Origin: Burkholderiales bacterium PBB2
GTDB taxonomy: Bacteria; Pseudomonadota; Gammaproteobacteria; Burkholderiales; Burkholderiaceae_C
NCBI GenBank assembly: GCA_002255955.1
Contig: NKIM01000018.1
Location: 52,535 to 116,534 of the forward strand
Direction of reading: 5' to 3'
DNA: 64,000 nt
Under the pieces are notes generated by a model. It was not told the origin of the DNA and made no database searches. It was given only the letters and a program-made list of their open reading frames with translations. Positions 43,294-53,199 of the stretch are shown piece after piece (within the stretch, counting starts at the first letter, position 1; the number at the start of each line of letters is the position of its first letter). The position numbers and the translations under genes were made by a program.

Positions 43294-44094
43294 TCAGCCC
43301 GAGATCAGCGAACGGGCAGCCACCAGCCAGCCCAGCTGCAAGGCTTTTTGCAACCAGGCGGCGAAATCCAAGGGCTCGGCCCCAGCAGTGCCCAACTCCG
43401 CGTCTTGCAGGGCCGCTTCCAGGCTCCGGCCTTGCAGGAGCGCCAACATGAAGGCCGCCTCTGCCGCTGGAAGCTGCATCAACTCGGCCTTCCACTGGGG
43501 GCGCCAGAGCAAGATGCTGAGTTGATCGGCCTCGTCTTCTTCGCTCGGGTCAGACCACAGAGGCGCCTGCCAGCGTTGCCAGGCGCCGGCATGCACCGAA
43601 AGCACACGCGAACCAGCGCGCAGACACAGGGTGAAATCCGCGGGCGGCGCTGCGGAAAGCAAACGCAGCGATGCAGCGTCAAAAACATCATCACGCGCAC
43701 GCTCAAGGCCGTGCGCCGCCCATTCCAAGCGAGCCAGATCCACCCACCAAGCCTCCACGCCCCGCTCGGCCAGGAACTCAGGCAAGACCTGACCCCATAC
43801 CCCCAAATCGCCGCGCGCCGGCGGGTGCTGGCGCCAGAAGCTGGCGGCCATGGCCGCAAACGAGTCCTCACCCAAGCCTGCGCGCAAGCGGGGAAAGGTC
43901 TGGGCGAGCACCTTGTCGGCCAAGACCTGGCTGTTGAGCCGGTAGGCCTGCACGCCACGAGCCACGCCACCCTCAATGCCGGCTTGCGCCTGCAGGCCAG
44001 CCGGTGGTGGGTGGCCAGCCCAAGCATCGGTAGGCCTGAGCAAGGTGCGCAGCAAATCCTCCTGCGCCTCCTTCAAGCGGGCCTGGGCATTCAT
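43294..44094 (-). CDS. DUF2063 family protein (BufC/HvfC-like partner of the MNIO enzyme)
   Basis: MNAQARLKEAQEDLLRTLL...RGVQAYRLNSQVLADKVLAQTFPRLRAGLGEDSFAAMAASFWRQHPPARGDLGVWGQVLPEFL; overlaps the DUF692 gene. Confidence 0.88.
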   Translation of the reverse strand: MNAQARLKEAQEDLLRTLLRPTDAWAGHPPPAGLQAQAGIEGGVARGVQAYRLNSQVLADKVLAQTFPRLRAGLGEDSFAAMAASFWRQHPPARGDLGVWGQVLPEFLAERGVEAWWVDLARLEWAAHGLERARDDVFDAASLRLLSAAPPADFTLCLRAGSRVLSVHAGAWQRWQAPLWSDPSEEDEADQLSILLWRPQWKAELMQLPAAEAAFMLALLQGRSLEAALQDAELGTAGAEPLDFAAWLQKALQLGWLVAARSLISG

Positions 44095-44978
44095 GCGGGG
44101 GGCCCTGCCATGCAGGCACGAGCTTGGGCCATTTCGCCGAGCAAGACCTCCAGTTCCGGCAGATCGTTGTCCCATTCGACCAGGCTGGGGACCGGGCCGA
44201 AGCGTTCGAGGGCGGCGCGGTAGACCTGCCAAACAGGCGCCGGCACTGGGCTGCCATGGTCGTCGATCACCAGACCTGGCAGATCCAGGTGACCGGCCAG
44301 ATGGATCTCGCCCACCGCGTCCGAGCGAATGGCCTGCAGCCAACGGATGGCCTGTTCGGCCGCTTCCTTGGGTGCATGTCCGGCATTGCGCGCGTTGACG
44401 ACCAAGTTGTTGACGTCCAGCAGCAAGCGGCAGCCGCTGCGACGGGTCAGCTCATTGAAAAACTCGGGCTCCGACATCGCCTCATGCTCAGGCGAAGCCC
44501 AGCTCAGATAGGCGCTGAGGTTCTCCACCAAGATGGGGCGGCGCAGCCGATCCTGCACCTGCTGGACATGGCCCAGCATCAATTCCAGGCTGGCGCGCTC
44601 GAAGGGGATGGGCAAGAGATCCGCCGCATGCATCAGCGAGGGCGGCTGTCCGGGCCCGGCCCCACGGGCAAACGCGGCATGGTCAGACACCAGCAGCGGA
44701 TCCACCCGCGCCACCAGATCGGCCAAGCGATCCAGATGCCAGGCATCCAGGCCGCAAGCCGAGCCCAGGCCCAGGCCCACACCGTGCAGACTGACGGGCA
44801 GGCGCTCCCGCCCGGCCATCAGCACCTGCAGGCTGGCGCCGCCTTCGGCAAAGAAATTCTCAGAGTGAACCTCCAGGAAATCCACGCCCAAAGCATCGCG
44901 GCTTCGACTCAGCAGGGCCTCGTAATGCGGCTGGCGCCAACCCATGCCCACCCTCGCCTCAGCCATGCTGAATTCCAT
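44091..44978 (-). CDS. DUF692 / MNIO family RiPP-modifying enzyme (BufB/HvfB-like)
   Basis: ARVGMGWRQPHYEALL...VDFLEVHSENFF...LPVSLHGVGLGLGS...LVSDHAAFARG...ILVENLSAYL...LLLDVNNLVVNARN. Confidence 0.93.
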   Translation of the reverse strand: MEFSMAEARVGMGWRQPHYEALLSRSRDALGVDFLEVHSENFFAEGGASLQVLMAGRERLPVSLHGVGLGLGSACGLDAWHLDRLADLVARVDPLLVSDHAAFARGAGPGQPPSLMHAADLLPIPFERASLELMLGHVQQVQDRLRRPILVENLSAYLSWASPEHEAMSEPEFFNELTRRSGCRLLLDVNNLVVNARNAGHAPKEAAEQAIRWLQAIRSDAVGEIHLAGHLDLPGLVIDDHGSPVPAPVWQVYRAALERFGPVPSLVEWDNDLPELEVLLGEMAQARACMAGPPA

Positions 44979-45017
44979 GGGACACCATGCGGCCGGGCTG
45001 AGGGTGTGCGCCCAGAT

Positions 45018-45296
45018 TTACTTCTTCACCTTGGCGCGGGCTTCTTCAGCGCTCAAGCCGCCCTCACTCTTGCAGGTGCCCTTGGCCACGTATTTCCACT
45101 CGGCCACGTCCTTGTCGATGGTGGACTGACCCGCGCAGCTGTGGCTGCCGGTCAAGTTGGCGCAGTCGTTTTGACCGGCCTTGGCAATGCCGTAGCACTT
45201 CTCTTTCGCGCCCTTGTCCTGGGCGGCCGCCTGATCGATCAGACCCATGGCACAAACGGCGGCCAGGGCCGCGGAAACCAGCTGTTTGCTTTGCAT
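45018..45296 (-). CDS. DUF2282 family putative RiPP precursor (BufA1-like), exported
   Basis: 92 aa; signal peptide ending AQAAA-type (IDQAAAQ), mature [15 protein letters not shown]...[26 protein letters not shown] with four Cys. Confidence 0.9.
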   Translation of the reverse strand: MQSKQLVSAALAAVCAMGLIDQAAAQDKGAKEKCYGIAKAGQNDCANLTGSHSCAGQSTIDKDVAEWKYVAKGTCKSEGGLSAEEARAKVKK

Positions 45297-45479
45297 GATG
45301 GAAAACTCCTGAAGGGAATGTGGCTCGAAGCGTTGCTGCCGAGCGTCGGGCCTTCGATGGGATGAAGGCCGCGCTGCTGCGGCGGCCGGGGCATGATGCC
45401 GCCGACCGAACTCTGTCGCAAGCCAGGCGGCATAACTTACAGCTCGGCAGAAAAATTTCTCGACCGCATTCAGCCGCAT

Positions 45480-46142
45480 TCAGTTCAAGCTGCCCGCGCT
45501 CTGACGCAGGTCGGTTTGCACCTGCAGGGCCACTTGCAAGGCCAGGCGCAAGCCCTGGCACATGGTGGCCAGGCTCATGCTGGGCGCATGCGCATGACGC
45601 GCCGCTTGCTCGGGCAAGAGCGGGATGTGCATGAAGCCGCTGCGCACCGGGCTGTCGCGCAGCGCGTGCTGAAGGCCAAAAAAGACATGGTTGCAAACAA
45701 AGGTCCCGGCGGTCTGCGAGACGCCAGCCGGGATGCCCGCCTCGCGCAGCGCCGCCACCATGGCCTTGATCGGCAAGGTGCTGAAGTAGGCGGCAGGAGC
45801 CTCCGGCAACACGGGCTGGTCGATGGGCTGGGCTCCGGCGTTGTCCGGGATGCGCGCATCGTCCACATTGATGGCGACCCGCTCCAAGGACAAGTCGGTA
45901 CGGCCGCTGGCCTGACCCAGGGCCAGCACCAGGGCAGGCTGCAGGTCATGGAGGCCTTGGTGGAGCTGATCCAGCGCCTGACCAAACACACAGGGCAAAC
46001 GTCTGGCCACCACCCGATGACCCGCAATCTCCTGGCCATCGAGTGCCTGGGCCAGCAGCCAGGACGGATTCAAGGTTTCGCCGCCAAAGGGGTCGAAACC
46101 GGTCAGGAGCAAGGTCGGCAGGCGAGAAGGTGCGTGGGGCAT
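45480..46142 (-). CDS. pcp: Pyroglutamyl-peptidase I
   Basis: [28 protein letters not shown]...[21 protein letters not shown]. Confidence 0.92.
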   Translation of the reverse strand: MPHAPSRLPTLLLTGFDPFGGETLNPSWLLAQALDGQEIAGHRVVARRLPCVFGQALDQLHQGLHDLQPALVLALGQASGRTDLSLERVAINVDDARIPDNAGAQPIDQPVLPEAPAAYFSTLPIKAMVAALREAGIPAGVSQTAGTFVCNHVFFGLQHALRDSPVRSGFMHIPLLPEQAARHAHAPSMSLATMCQGLRLALQVALQVQTDLRQSAGSLN

Positions 46143-46484
46143 GGCGAGGTGGGCGTGGCAGAGGTGGGCGTGGCAGAACCGAGCGTGTTCGGAGGCAAAG
46201 AGGTCAGGCCTGCCCCGGCATTCTCGGCGAGCCGACCCGTCCTGCCTGCTGCACCCGCAAATGGAAAACACAACACAATGCGAACTCGGGCCGCGCTTTT
46301 CCTGCCAATTCGGGGTTTGTGCGCGCAGGCGGGGCAGTAGCATTCGCCTGAGAGGTATCTGCCTCTGGCGACGCTGTGGGCAAGGCCTGACCCCAGGCAC
46401 AGAGCCAGCACGGCCGAACTTGATTTCTGGATGGCGCCAGCTTGCCGCTGCGCATGAATATTTGTTGTTGGAGACGCTTGCATC

Positions 46485-49067
46485 ATGACCGATCTGTCCA
46501 CCCCGTTGCCCTGGCCGCATGAGAAGGCCGGCTCCAGCGCGGGCGAGTCCGGGGGCAACCCGCGCACGCCGGGGGTGCAAGGCCAGCAAGCCGGGGCCGC
46601 GGGCCGCAGCGCCGACAACTTCGCCTGGCCCATGCCGCCCTATGCGGCCTATCCGCAAGCCCTGCCGCAAACCTCGGCAGAGCCTTGCGAAATCCTGGGG
46701 CTGAACAACAGTCGCACGGCCGGCCATGTGATCCTGATGGCGCCGCACGAGCGCCTGGCGCAAATCAATGTGCCGCCGGCGCGCAGCGCCATGCCGCTGA
46801 AGTTCAGTCAATTCCGGGCCATCAAGCTGCTGCGCCCTATCACCGTGCCGCCGCGCTCGCAGACGACCGACGATGTGCTGCGCCTGGACCACCGCCCTCG
46901 CAGCGAGTTCAAGCTGCACTTTGTCGGCGGCGGGGAGCTGCGCGGCGTCACCATCGGCCATGGTCATGACGACCTGGGGCTCTTCCTGTTCCCGCCCCTG
47001 AGCGACAGCGACGACTCGGTGCTGCGCGTCTTCATCCCACGCGAAGCGCTGGAGCATTTCGAGATCGGCGAGCGCATCGGCGACCTGCTGATCAAGGAAC
47101 AGCTGGCCACCTCCGACCAGGTGGAAGACGCCGTCAACGAGCAAAGTCATCTGCGCTCGCGCCGCGTCGGCGACATCCTCGTGGCCCAGCAAATCGTCAC
47201 CGCCGACCAGCTGATCCAGGCCATCGACCAGCAAGCCCGCATGCCCATGGTGCGCATCGGCGAAGCCTTGCTGGCCCTGGACCTGATCACGCAAGAGCAG
47301 TTGGAGCAAGCCTTGCTGCAGCAGCGCGATGACCGCTCGGTGCCGCTGGGCGAACTGCTGGTGCGCAAGGGCGTGGTCACACGGCAGGCCTTGCAGTCGG
47401 CACTGGCGCGCAAGATGGGTTACCCCTTGGTCGATGTGACCAACTTCGCGTTTGAACCCGAGGCCATCGTCAAGCTGCCCTATGCCGTGGCCAAGCGCCT
47501 GGAGGTGCTGCCCCTGCTGCTGCGCGACGGCCGCCTGATTGTGGCCATGGAAGACCCCACCCGGCGCGATGCGCTGGACGAGGTGGAGTTCATCTCCCAG
47601 CTCAAGGTCACGCCCACCCTGGCCAAGGTCGGATCGCTGAGCTTTGCCATCCACCAGGCCTACGAGCGGTTTGGCGCCGAATCCTTGGGCCGCGCCGCCG
47701 ATATGAGCCCGGGCGGTTTCCAGATCGACTTCAGCCTGGACAAGGCCGACAAGCTGATCGAGACGCTGGAACGCGAAGGCCAGGAGCGCAACGTCCGAGA
47801 GGACGAACAGCCGATCGAGCAAAGCGACAACTCCCTGGTGCGCCTGATCAACACCATGATCCTCGACGCCAGCAACCAGGGCGTGTCCGACATCCACATC
47901 GAAACCCACCCGGGCAGCGAGAAAGTCAAGATCCGCTTCCGCCGCGACGGTGTGCTGCACCCCTATCTGGAGCTGCCCCACACCTACCGCAACGCCATGA
48001 TCGCCCGCATCAAGATCATGTGCGAACTCGACATCTCCGAGCGCCGCAAGCCGCAAGATGGCAAGATCAATTTCAGCCGCTTCATGCCGCAGTCCAAGCT
48101 GGAGCTGCGCGTGGCCACCATCCCGACCAACAACAATCTGGAAGACGTGGTCATGCGGCTGCTCTCGTCTTCCAAACCCCTGCCCCTGGCCAAGCTGGGC
48201 TTGAGCGAGTCCAACCTCAAGAATCTGCAGGAGGCGGTGGCCCGCCCCTACGGCATGGTGCTGTGCGTGGGCCCGACCGGCTCCGGCAAGACCACCACCC
48301 TGCACTCAGCCCTGGCCCACATCAACACGCCCGACCGCAAGATCTGGACGGCCGAAGACCCGATCGAAATCACCCAGGCCGGCCTGCGCCAGGTGCAGGT
48401 CAACCCGCGCATCGACTGGACCTTTGCCAAGGCCTTGCGCGCCTTCCTGCGCGCCGATCCGGACGTGATCATGGTGGGCGAAATCCGCGACCAGGAAACC
48501 GCCGAGATCGCGGTCGAGGCTTCGCTGACCGGCCATATGGTCATGTCCACCCTGCACACCAACAGCGCGGCCGAGACCATCACCCGCCTGCTGGACATGG
48601 GCATGGATCCCTTCAACTTTGCCGACTCCCTGTTGGCCGTGTTGGCCCAGCGCCTGGTGCGGCGCCTGTGCCCGTCCTGCCGCGTCGGCGAGCCCCTGAG
48701 CGCGAGCGACCAGGACGAGTGGCTGGACGATTACCTCCATGTCTTCGCCCCCGAGCACCGGCCCGATCGAGCGGCCCTGCTGGCCGACTGGCAAGCCCGA
48801 TTCGGCATCAACGGCGAGCTGCTGCATTTCCACAGCCCCGGTTGCGAAAAGTGCGATTTCAGCGGCTTCAAGGGCCGCGCCGGCCTGCACGAGCTGCTGG
48901 TGGTGAGCAAGTCCATCCGGCGCCTGATCCAGACCGGTGCGCGCGCCGAAGAGCTGTTTCAGGCCGCTTTGAACGAGGGCCTGCGCTCGCTGCGCCAGGA
49001 TGGCATTCTGAAAGTGTTGCAAGGCACCACCACAATGGGCGAAGTGCGCGCAACCAGTAACGCCTGA
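46485..49067 (+). CDS. GspE/PilB-family secretion/pilus assembly ATPase with MshEN-like N-terminal repeats
   Basis: 860 aa; repeated [17 protein letters not shown] / [17 protein letters not shown] / [17 protein letters not shown] / [86 protein letters not shown]. Confidence 0.9.
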   Translation: MTDLSTPLPWPHEKAGSSAGESGGNPRTPGVQGQQAGAAGRSADNFAWPMPPYAAYPQALPQTSAEPCEILGLNNSRTAGHVILMAPHERLAQINVPPARSAMPLKFSQFRAIKLLRPITVPPRSQTTDDVLRLDHRPRSEFKLHFVGGGELRGVTIGHGHDDLGLFLFPPLSDSDDSVLRVFIPREALEHFEIGERIGDLLIKEQLATSDQVEDAVNEQSHLRSRRVGDILVAQQIVTADQLIQAIDQQARMPMVRIGEALLALDLITQEQLEQALLQQRDDRSVPLGELLVRKGVVTRQALQSALARKMGYPLVDVTNFAFEPEAIVKLPYAVAKRLEVLPLLLRDGRLIVAMEDPTRRDALDEVEFISQLKVTPTLAKVGSLSFAIHQAYERFGAESLGRAADMSPGGFQIDFSLDKADKLIETLEREGQERNVREDEQPIEQSDNSLVRLINTMILDASNQGVSDIHIETHPGSEKVKIRFRRDGVLHPYLELPHTYRNAMIARIKIMCELDISERRKPQDGKINFSRFMPQSKLELRVATIPTNNNLEDVVMRLLSSSKPLPLAKLGLSESNLKNLQEAVARPYGMVLCVGPTGSGKTTTLHSALAHINTPDRKIWTAEDPIEITQAGLRQVQVNPRIDWTFAKALRAFLRADPDVIMVGEIRDQETAEIAVEASLTGHMVMSTLHTNSAAETITRLLDMGMDPFNFADSLLAVLAQRLVRRLCPSCRVGEPLSASDQDEWLDDYLHVFAPEHRPDRAALLADWQARFGINGELLHFHSPGCEKCDFSGFKGRAGLHELLVVSKSIRRLIQTGARAEELFQAALNEGLRSLRQDGILKVLQGTTTMGEVRATSNA

Positions 49068-49194
49068 CATACGTTTTTCAAATATTGTTACTTCAAATTG
49101 GGGGGCTCCACCTGCTTACCCCGCCTTCCCCGCTTGCCAGTGCCTGACGCTTGCCCGATAGTGGGCCGTCAAATAATGCACACAGGGGAAGGTT

Positions 49195-50463
49195 TTGTTT
49201 TCATCCCAACTCGCGCGAGGCACCGCTTCCGCGCACAGCCAGGCTTTACACCACAGCACCATCCAGAGCTCGCATGAACGCTGCCAGATGTTCGGTCTGC
49301 AGCCCCAGCAAGCCCCCGACCTCCACCGCATCGAAGGCAGCCGATTGACCGAGCTGCTGCATCGCAATGCACGGCTCTGCGCCCAGGCCTTGCCGCTGAT
49401 GGAGATGCTTTACGAACAGCTCAGCCATGCCCAGAGCATGGTGCTGCTGACCGATGCCAGCGGCGTGGTGTTGCATTCGCTCGGCGACCCCGGTTTCCTG
49501 GCCCGCGCCCAACAAGTGGCACTGGCCCCCGGCGCGCAGTGGGCCGAGGCCACGCAGGGCACCAATGCGGTCGGCACCACCTTGATGACCGAGCGCCCCA
49601 CCCTGGTCAACGGCGCCGAGCATTACCTGCGCTCGCTGCAGTTCCTGACCTGCTCGGCCGCACCGATCTTTGACCACAAGGGCGCCCTGCTCGGTGTGAT
49701 CGACGTCTCCAGCGACCGCCGCAGCTACCACCCCCACACGCTGGCGCTGGCGCGCATCTCGGCGCGCATGATCGAGAACCAGTGGTTCAACGACAAATTC
49801 AGCCAGCACCTACGCTTGCACCTGCATGCCAGCCCGCAGCGGCTGGGCACCCTCAACGAAGGCGTGCTGGCCCTGGGCGAGGATGGCCAGCTGCTGGGCG
49901 CCAACCGGCGCGCGCTGGACCTGCTCAATCTGCCCTCCACGGCCCTGCGTCGCCTCGACCTGCAACAGCTCTTCGGCCTGAGCCTGGGCGAGCTGTTCGA
50001 GCTGAGCCAACGCCAGGCCGAACCCGCCATGAGCCTGATGCTGCACCCGGCGGCCGGCGCCAAGGACGGCAGCGCTCTGCTCTACGGCCGGCTCAGCCCT
50101 GGTGCCCACAGCGGGCAGCACATCGTCGTGCCCGGTTTCCGTGCGATGCCGGTGCCGAGCAGCCCAGCCGTGGCGCAGGTCGGAGCCGCTGAGTTGCAGA
50201 CTTCTGCAGCACTGCCCGCCGCCAGCGAGCACCACGCCGGCTTCGACAGCGACACCGCCTTCAGCCCCCTGCTCAGCGACGGCGCCGCAGGGCCTGCACA
50301 GGACGCACTGACACTGCGCGAATCCGAAATGCGCATGATTCTGCAGACGGTGCAGAACTGCCAGGGCAATATGGCACTGGCCGCGCGCCAGCTGGGCATC
50401 GGTCGCAGCACGCTCTACCGCAAGCTCAAGGGCGTGAGCACCGATTTGCGACCGGGGCTCTGA
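49195..50463 (+). CDS. AcoR-like GAF/Fis-HTH regulator lacking an AAA+ domain
   Basis: GAF-like GTNAVGTTLMTERPTLVNGAEHYLRSLQFLTCSAAPIFDHKGALLGVIDVS; C-terminal Fis-type HTH NMALAARQLGIGRSTLYRKLK. Confidence 0.85.
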   Translation: MFSSQLARGTASAHSQALHHSTIQSSHERCQMFGLQPQQAPDLHRIEGSRLTELLHRNARLCAQALPLMEMLYEQLSHAQSMVLLTDASGVVLHSLGDPGFLARAQQVALAPGAQWAEATQGTNAVGTTLMTERPTLVNGAEHYLRSLQFLTCSAAPIFDHKGALLGVIDVSSDRRSYHPHTLALARISARMIENQWFNDKFSQHLRLHLHASPQRLGTLNEGVLALGEDGQLLGANRRALDLLNLPSTALRRLDLQQLFGLSLGELFELSQRQAEPAMSLMLHPAAGAKDGSALLYGRLSPGAHSGQHIVVPGFRAMPVPSSPAVAQVGAAELQTSAALPAASEHHAGFDSDTAFSPLLSDGAAGPAQDALTLRESEMRMILQTVQNCQGNMALAARQLGIGRSTLYRKLKGVSTDLRPGL

Positions 50464-50508
50464 GCCACGGGGAGCCTGAGAGGCTGGCCGGGTGAGCGCC
50501 GGTGCCGA

Positions 50509-50949
50509 TCAGGCCCAATGCAGCCACAGCGCTGAAACGTAGAAAAGCAAGGCCAACAACAGGCCTTGCTGCGGCACGCGGAACCAGAACAGGCGCGCCA
50601 GCACACCCATGGCCAGCAGGTAGACCAGCCCCAGGGCCTGCAGCAGGGGCAGCTGCCAGAACGGCGCCGGCTCGGCCCAGACCAGTTGGGCATACACCAG
50701 CCCAAAAAGCATGGCGCCCAGGCTGTGGCTGGCATGAAAGCCCAGGCCAGCCCGCCACAGCGTGGTCTGGCGCGTGATGCGCGGCGACACCACCTTCATG
50801 CGGGCTTCCAGCTCGGCATCCCGGGGCGCAAAACTGGCGCTGCGAAACGTCAGCCACAAGTGCAGGGCGCCCAGCAGGCCCACGATGGCTGCGCTGGCGC
50901 TCACCAGCAAGGCTGGCAGCTGGAGTGCAGACAGGGGCAGCTCGGTCAT
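50509..50949 (-). CDS. Small integral membrane protein, hypothetical
   Basis: 146 aa, about four hydrophobic segments. Confidence 0.7.
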   Translation of the reverse strand: MTELPLSALQLPALLVSASAAIVGLLGALHLWLTFRSASFAPRDAELEARMKVVSPRITRQTTLWRAGLGFHASHSLGAMLFGLVYAQLVWAEPAPFWQLPLLQALGLVYLLAMGVLARLFWFRVPQQGLLLALLFYVSALWLHWA

Positions 50950-51010
50950 GGCCTTCCTCCGTGGACAAAGGTCTGGCTTGCGTGGCCTGAGGACCCCTCA
51001 GTGCCGCGAC

Positions 51011-51811
51011 TCACATGGCTTTGAACAAATGCACATAGGCCCGGCTCACCGGCAGCTCGCGCGCCTGACCCTTGATGCGAACGAACAGGCGGCTGACCTC
51101 GTCGCGGCGCGTGCCGGCCAGGTGACGCAGATTGATGATGGTGGAGCGGTGCACCTGCCAGAACTGCTCCGGGTCCAGCTGCTCGGCCAGTTCAACAATG
51201 GGCGTGCGGATCAGATGCTCGGCCTCGGCCGTCTGCACCACGGTGTACTTGTCGTCGGCATGGAAGTAGAGCACCTCATCGACCGGAACCTGGTGCATCA
51301 ACTCGCCTTGCCCAGCCCGCACATAACGCAATCGCGGGGCGGACACAGCGCCGGCTGAGCCCCCCTCGCTGCGGACCATCAACTGGCGCAGCACGCCGGC
51401 CAGACCGGCATCCATCAGTGGCTCGGCCGCAGCGGCAGCGGCTGCGTCTTGCGCCAAGCCCGCCCGCACGCGCTCCAGGGTGCGGGCCAGGCGCTCGGAC
51501 TTGAGGGGTTTGAGCAGGTAGTCGAGCGCGGCATGCTCAAACGCCTCGACTGCGTACTCGTCGTAAGCCGTGACAAACACCACCCGGGTCTTGCCCTCGA
51601 TGCCTTGCGCCACCTCCAGACCGGTCAAGCCCGGCATCTGAATGTCGAGAAACGCGAGCTCAGGCTGCAGGGTTTCGATCAGGCGGGCGGCCTCGCGTCC
51701 GGTGCGTGCCAGCGCCAGAACCTCCAGCTCCGGCCAGAGCCGGCTCAATTCGGACTTCAGGTGTTCGGCCAGATGAATTTCGTCGTCCGCGATGATGGCG
51801 CGCAGGCTCAT
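51011..51811 (-). CDS. LytTR-family response regulator
   Basis: Receiver AIIADDEIHLAEHLKSEL...AFLDIQMPGLTGLEVAQGI; LytTR VLYFHADDKYTVVQTAEAEHLIRTPIVELAEQLDPEQFWQVHRSTIINLRHL. Confidence 0.93.
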   Translation of the reverse strand: MSLRAIIADDEIHLAEHLKSELSRLWPELEVLALARTGREAARLIETLQPELAFLDIQMPGLTGLEVAQGIEGKTRVVFVTAYDEYAVEAFEHAALDYLLKPLKSERLARTLERVRAGLAQDAAAAAAAEPLMDAGLAGVLRQLMVRSEGGSAGAVSAPRLRYVRAGQGELMHQVPVDEVLYFHADDKYTVVQTAEAEHLIRTPIVELAEQLDPEQFWQVHRSTIINLRHLAGTRRDEVSRLFVRIKGQARELPVSRAYVHLFKAM

Positions 51812-52968
51812 GCTGCTGATCCTTGATCTTTAGGCTGGATGGGGAGGGAGAGCAAGGCGCGGCAGCCGGCCTCGTCGATATGCAGATCCAAACTTGCGCG
51901 CGCGCCATAACGGGCCGCCAGGCGTTCACGCACGTTCTTGAGGGCGATGCCATGCCCTTGCTGGCTGCGGCGGGGCTTGGCCAGCAGGCCGAGACCATCG
52001 TCCTGCACCAGCACCTTGAGGCTTGTGCCCTCGACCCAGGCACGGAGTCGCACCTCGCCGCCTTCATCCTTGGGTTCGATGCCGTGCACGATGGCATTCT
52101 CGACCAGGGGCTGAAGCAGCAGCGGCGGCAAGCGCAATTGCTCGGCCGCAGGTTCGGCCTCCACCACAAAGCGCAGACGGTCGCCCATGCGGATCTGCAT
52201 CAGGGCCAGATAGCTGCGCACGGCTTGCAACTCGGTACCCAGCTGGCAACTGTCCTCACGCAGGGCGGCAAGGCTGGCACGCAAATGGTCGGTGAAGTGT
52301 TCCAACATGGCCAGGGCCCGGTCTGGCGCGGGTTTGATCAGGCTCTGTACCGCCGCCAGGCTGTTGAACAAAAAATGTGGTTCGATCTGCGCTTGCAGGT
52401 GCAGCAGGCGGGCCTCGGTGGCCTGCAACTCCAGGGCTTGACGGCGGCGCGCCTGATGGTCAACCGCCCAACCGATCAAGACGCCCACCAGCGAGACGAA
52501 AAGAAACTGGCTCAGCCCACGAGTGCTTTCCAGCGGCGTCGAGACCTGCAACTGCATCCACCAGCCGAGGCCCTGGGCGAACAGCACCATGCCCAAGAGA
52601 ATACAGGCCACCGGGATCAGACTGAAGAACAGCCCCGCCCGCCAGCCCCCTTGTTGGATTGCATCGAGCCGGGCTTGCGGCTGCGTCAGTTCGATGAGCC
52701 GGTACACGCCGTGGATCAAAAAGGCGATGCACAAGCCATTGAGCCAGCTGAAAGCCAAGTTCAGCGCGGTGACTGTGGCGCTGCCAAACAGCACGGCCAG
52801 AGTGAGGAAGAGACTGGGGAAAGCAAGCCCTATGCCGATAGTGATCAAACCCCGCGCCCAGCCGGCTTCGTCACGCTGTTTGTGGAGCCGGAAGTAGCGA
52901 CGGGCGGCATAGCGCAGCTCTGCGCGAAAGGAAGTGGTTTTCATGGAGGGACGGTTCAGCTTGAACAT
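51808..52968 (-). CDS. LytS/YehU-type sensor histidine kinase
   Basis: LQAQIEPHFLFNSLAAVQSLI, LLLQPLVENAIVHGIEP; overlaps RR by 4 nt; start could be 52944. Confidence 0.92.
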   Translation of the reverse strand: MFKLNRPSMKTTSFRAELRYAARRYFRLHKQRDEAGWARGLITIGIGLAFPSLFLTLAVLFGSATVTALNLAFSWLNGLCIAFLIHGVYRLIELTQPQARLDAIQQGGWRAGLFFSLIPVACILLGMVLFAQGLGWWMQLQVSTPLESTRGLSQFLFVSLVGVLIGWAVDHQARRRQALELQATEARLLHLQAQIEPHFLFNSLAAVQSLIKPAPDRALAMLEHFTDHLRASLAALREDSCQLGTELQAVRSYLALMQIRMGDRLRFVVEAEPAAEQLRLPPLLLQPLVENAIVHGIEPKDEGGEVRLRAWVEGTSLKVLVQDDGLGLLAKPRRSQQGHGIALKNVRERLAARYGARASLDLHIDEAGCRALLSLPIQPKDQGSAA

Positions 52969-53199
52969 GCGCTGAAGCTTAGGGCGCGAGTGTCGCCCAA
53001 GAAGCAAGGCTGCGACGAACGGCAAGCTGCGCTGCCCAATGGCAAGCCGGGGCCGTCAATGACAGCGGCGAGGCATGAACTCATGGTTCAAGGCAGACCG
53101 TTTTGAAGCGCCCCCACGGCCCCAGGCTCATGGCCAGGGTTGAGCTGTTGCATGGCAACTCAGATTCGACCGCTTTCGCATGCACTGCTTGCCAAGGAT

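Noticed and set aside
46143-48305. N-terminal extension of the 941-aa minus ORF that ends in pcp
   Set aside because: Antisense to the GspE/PilB gene; pcp homology starts at [21 protein letters not shown] (46142)
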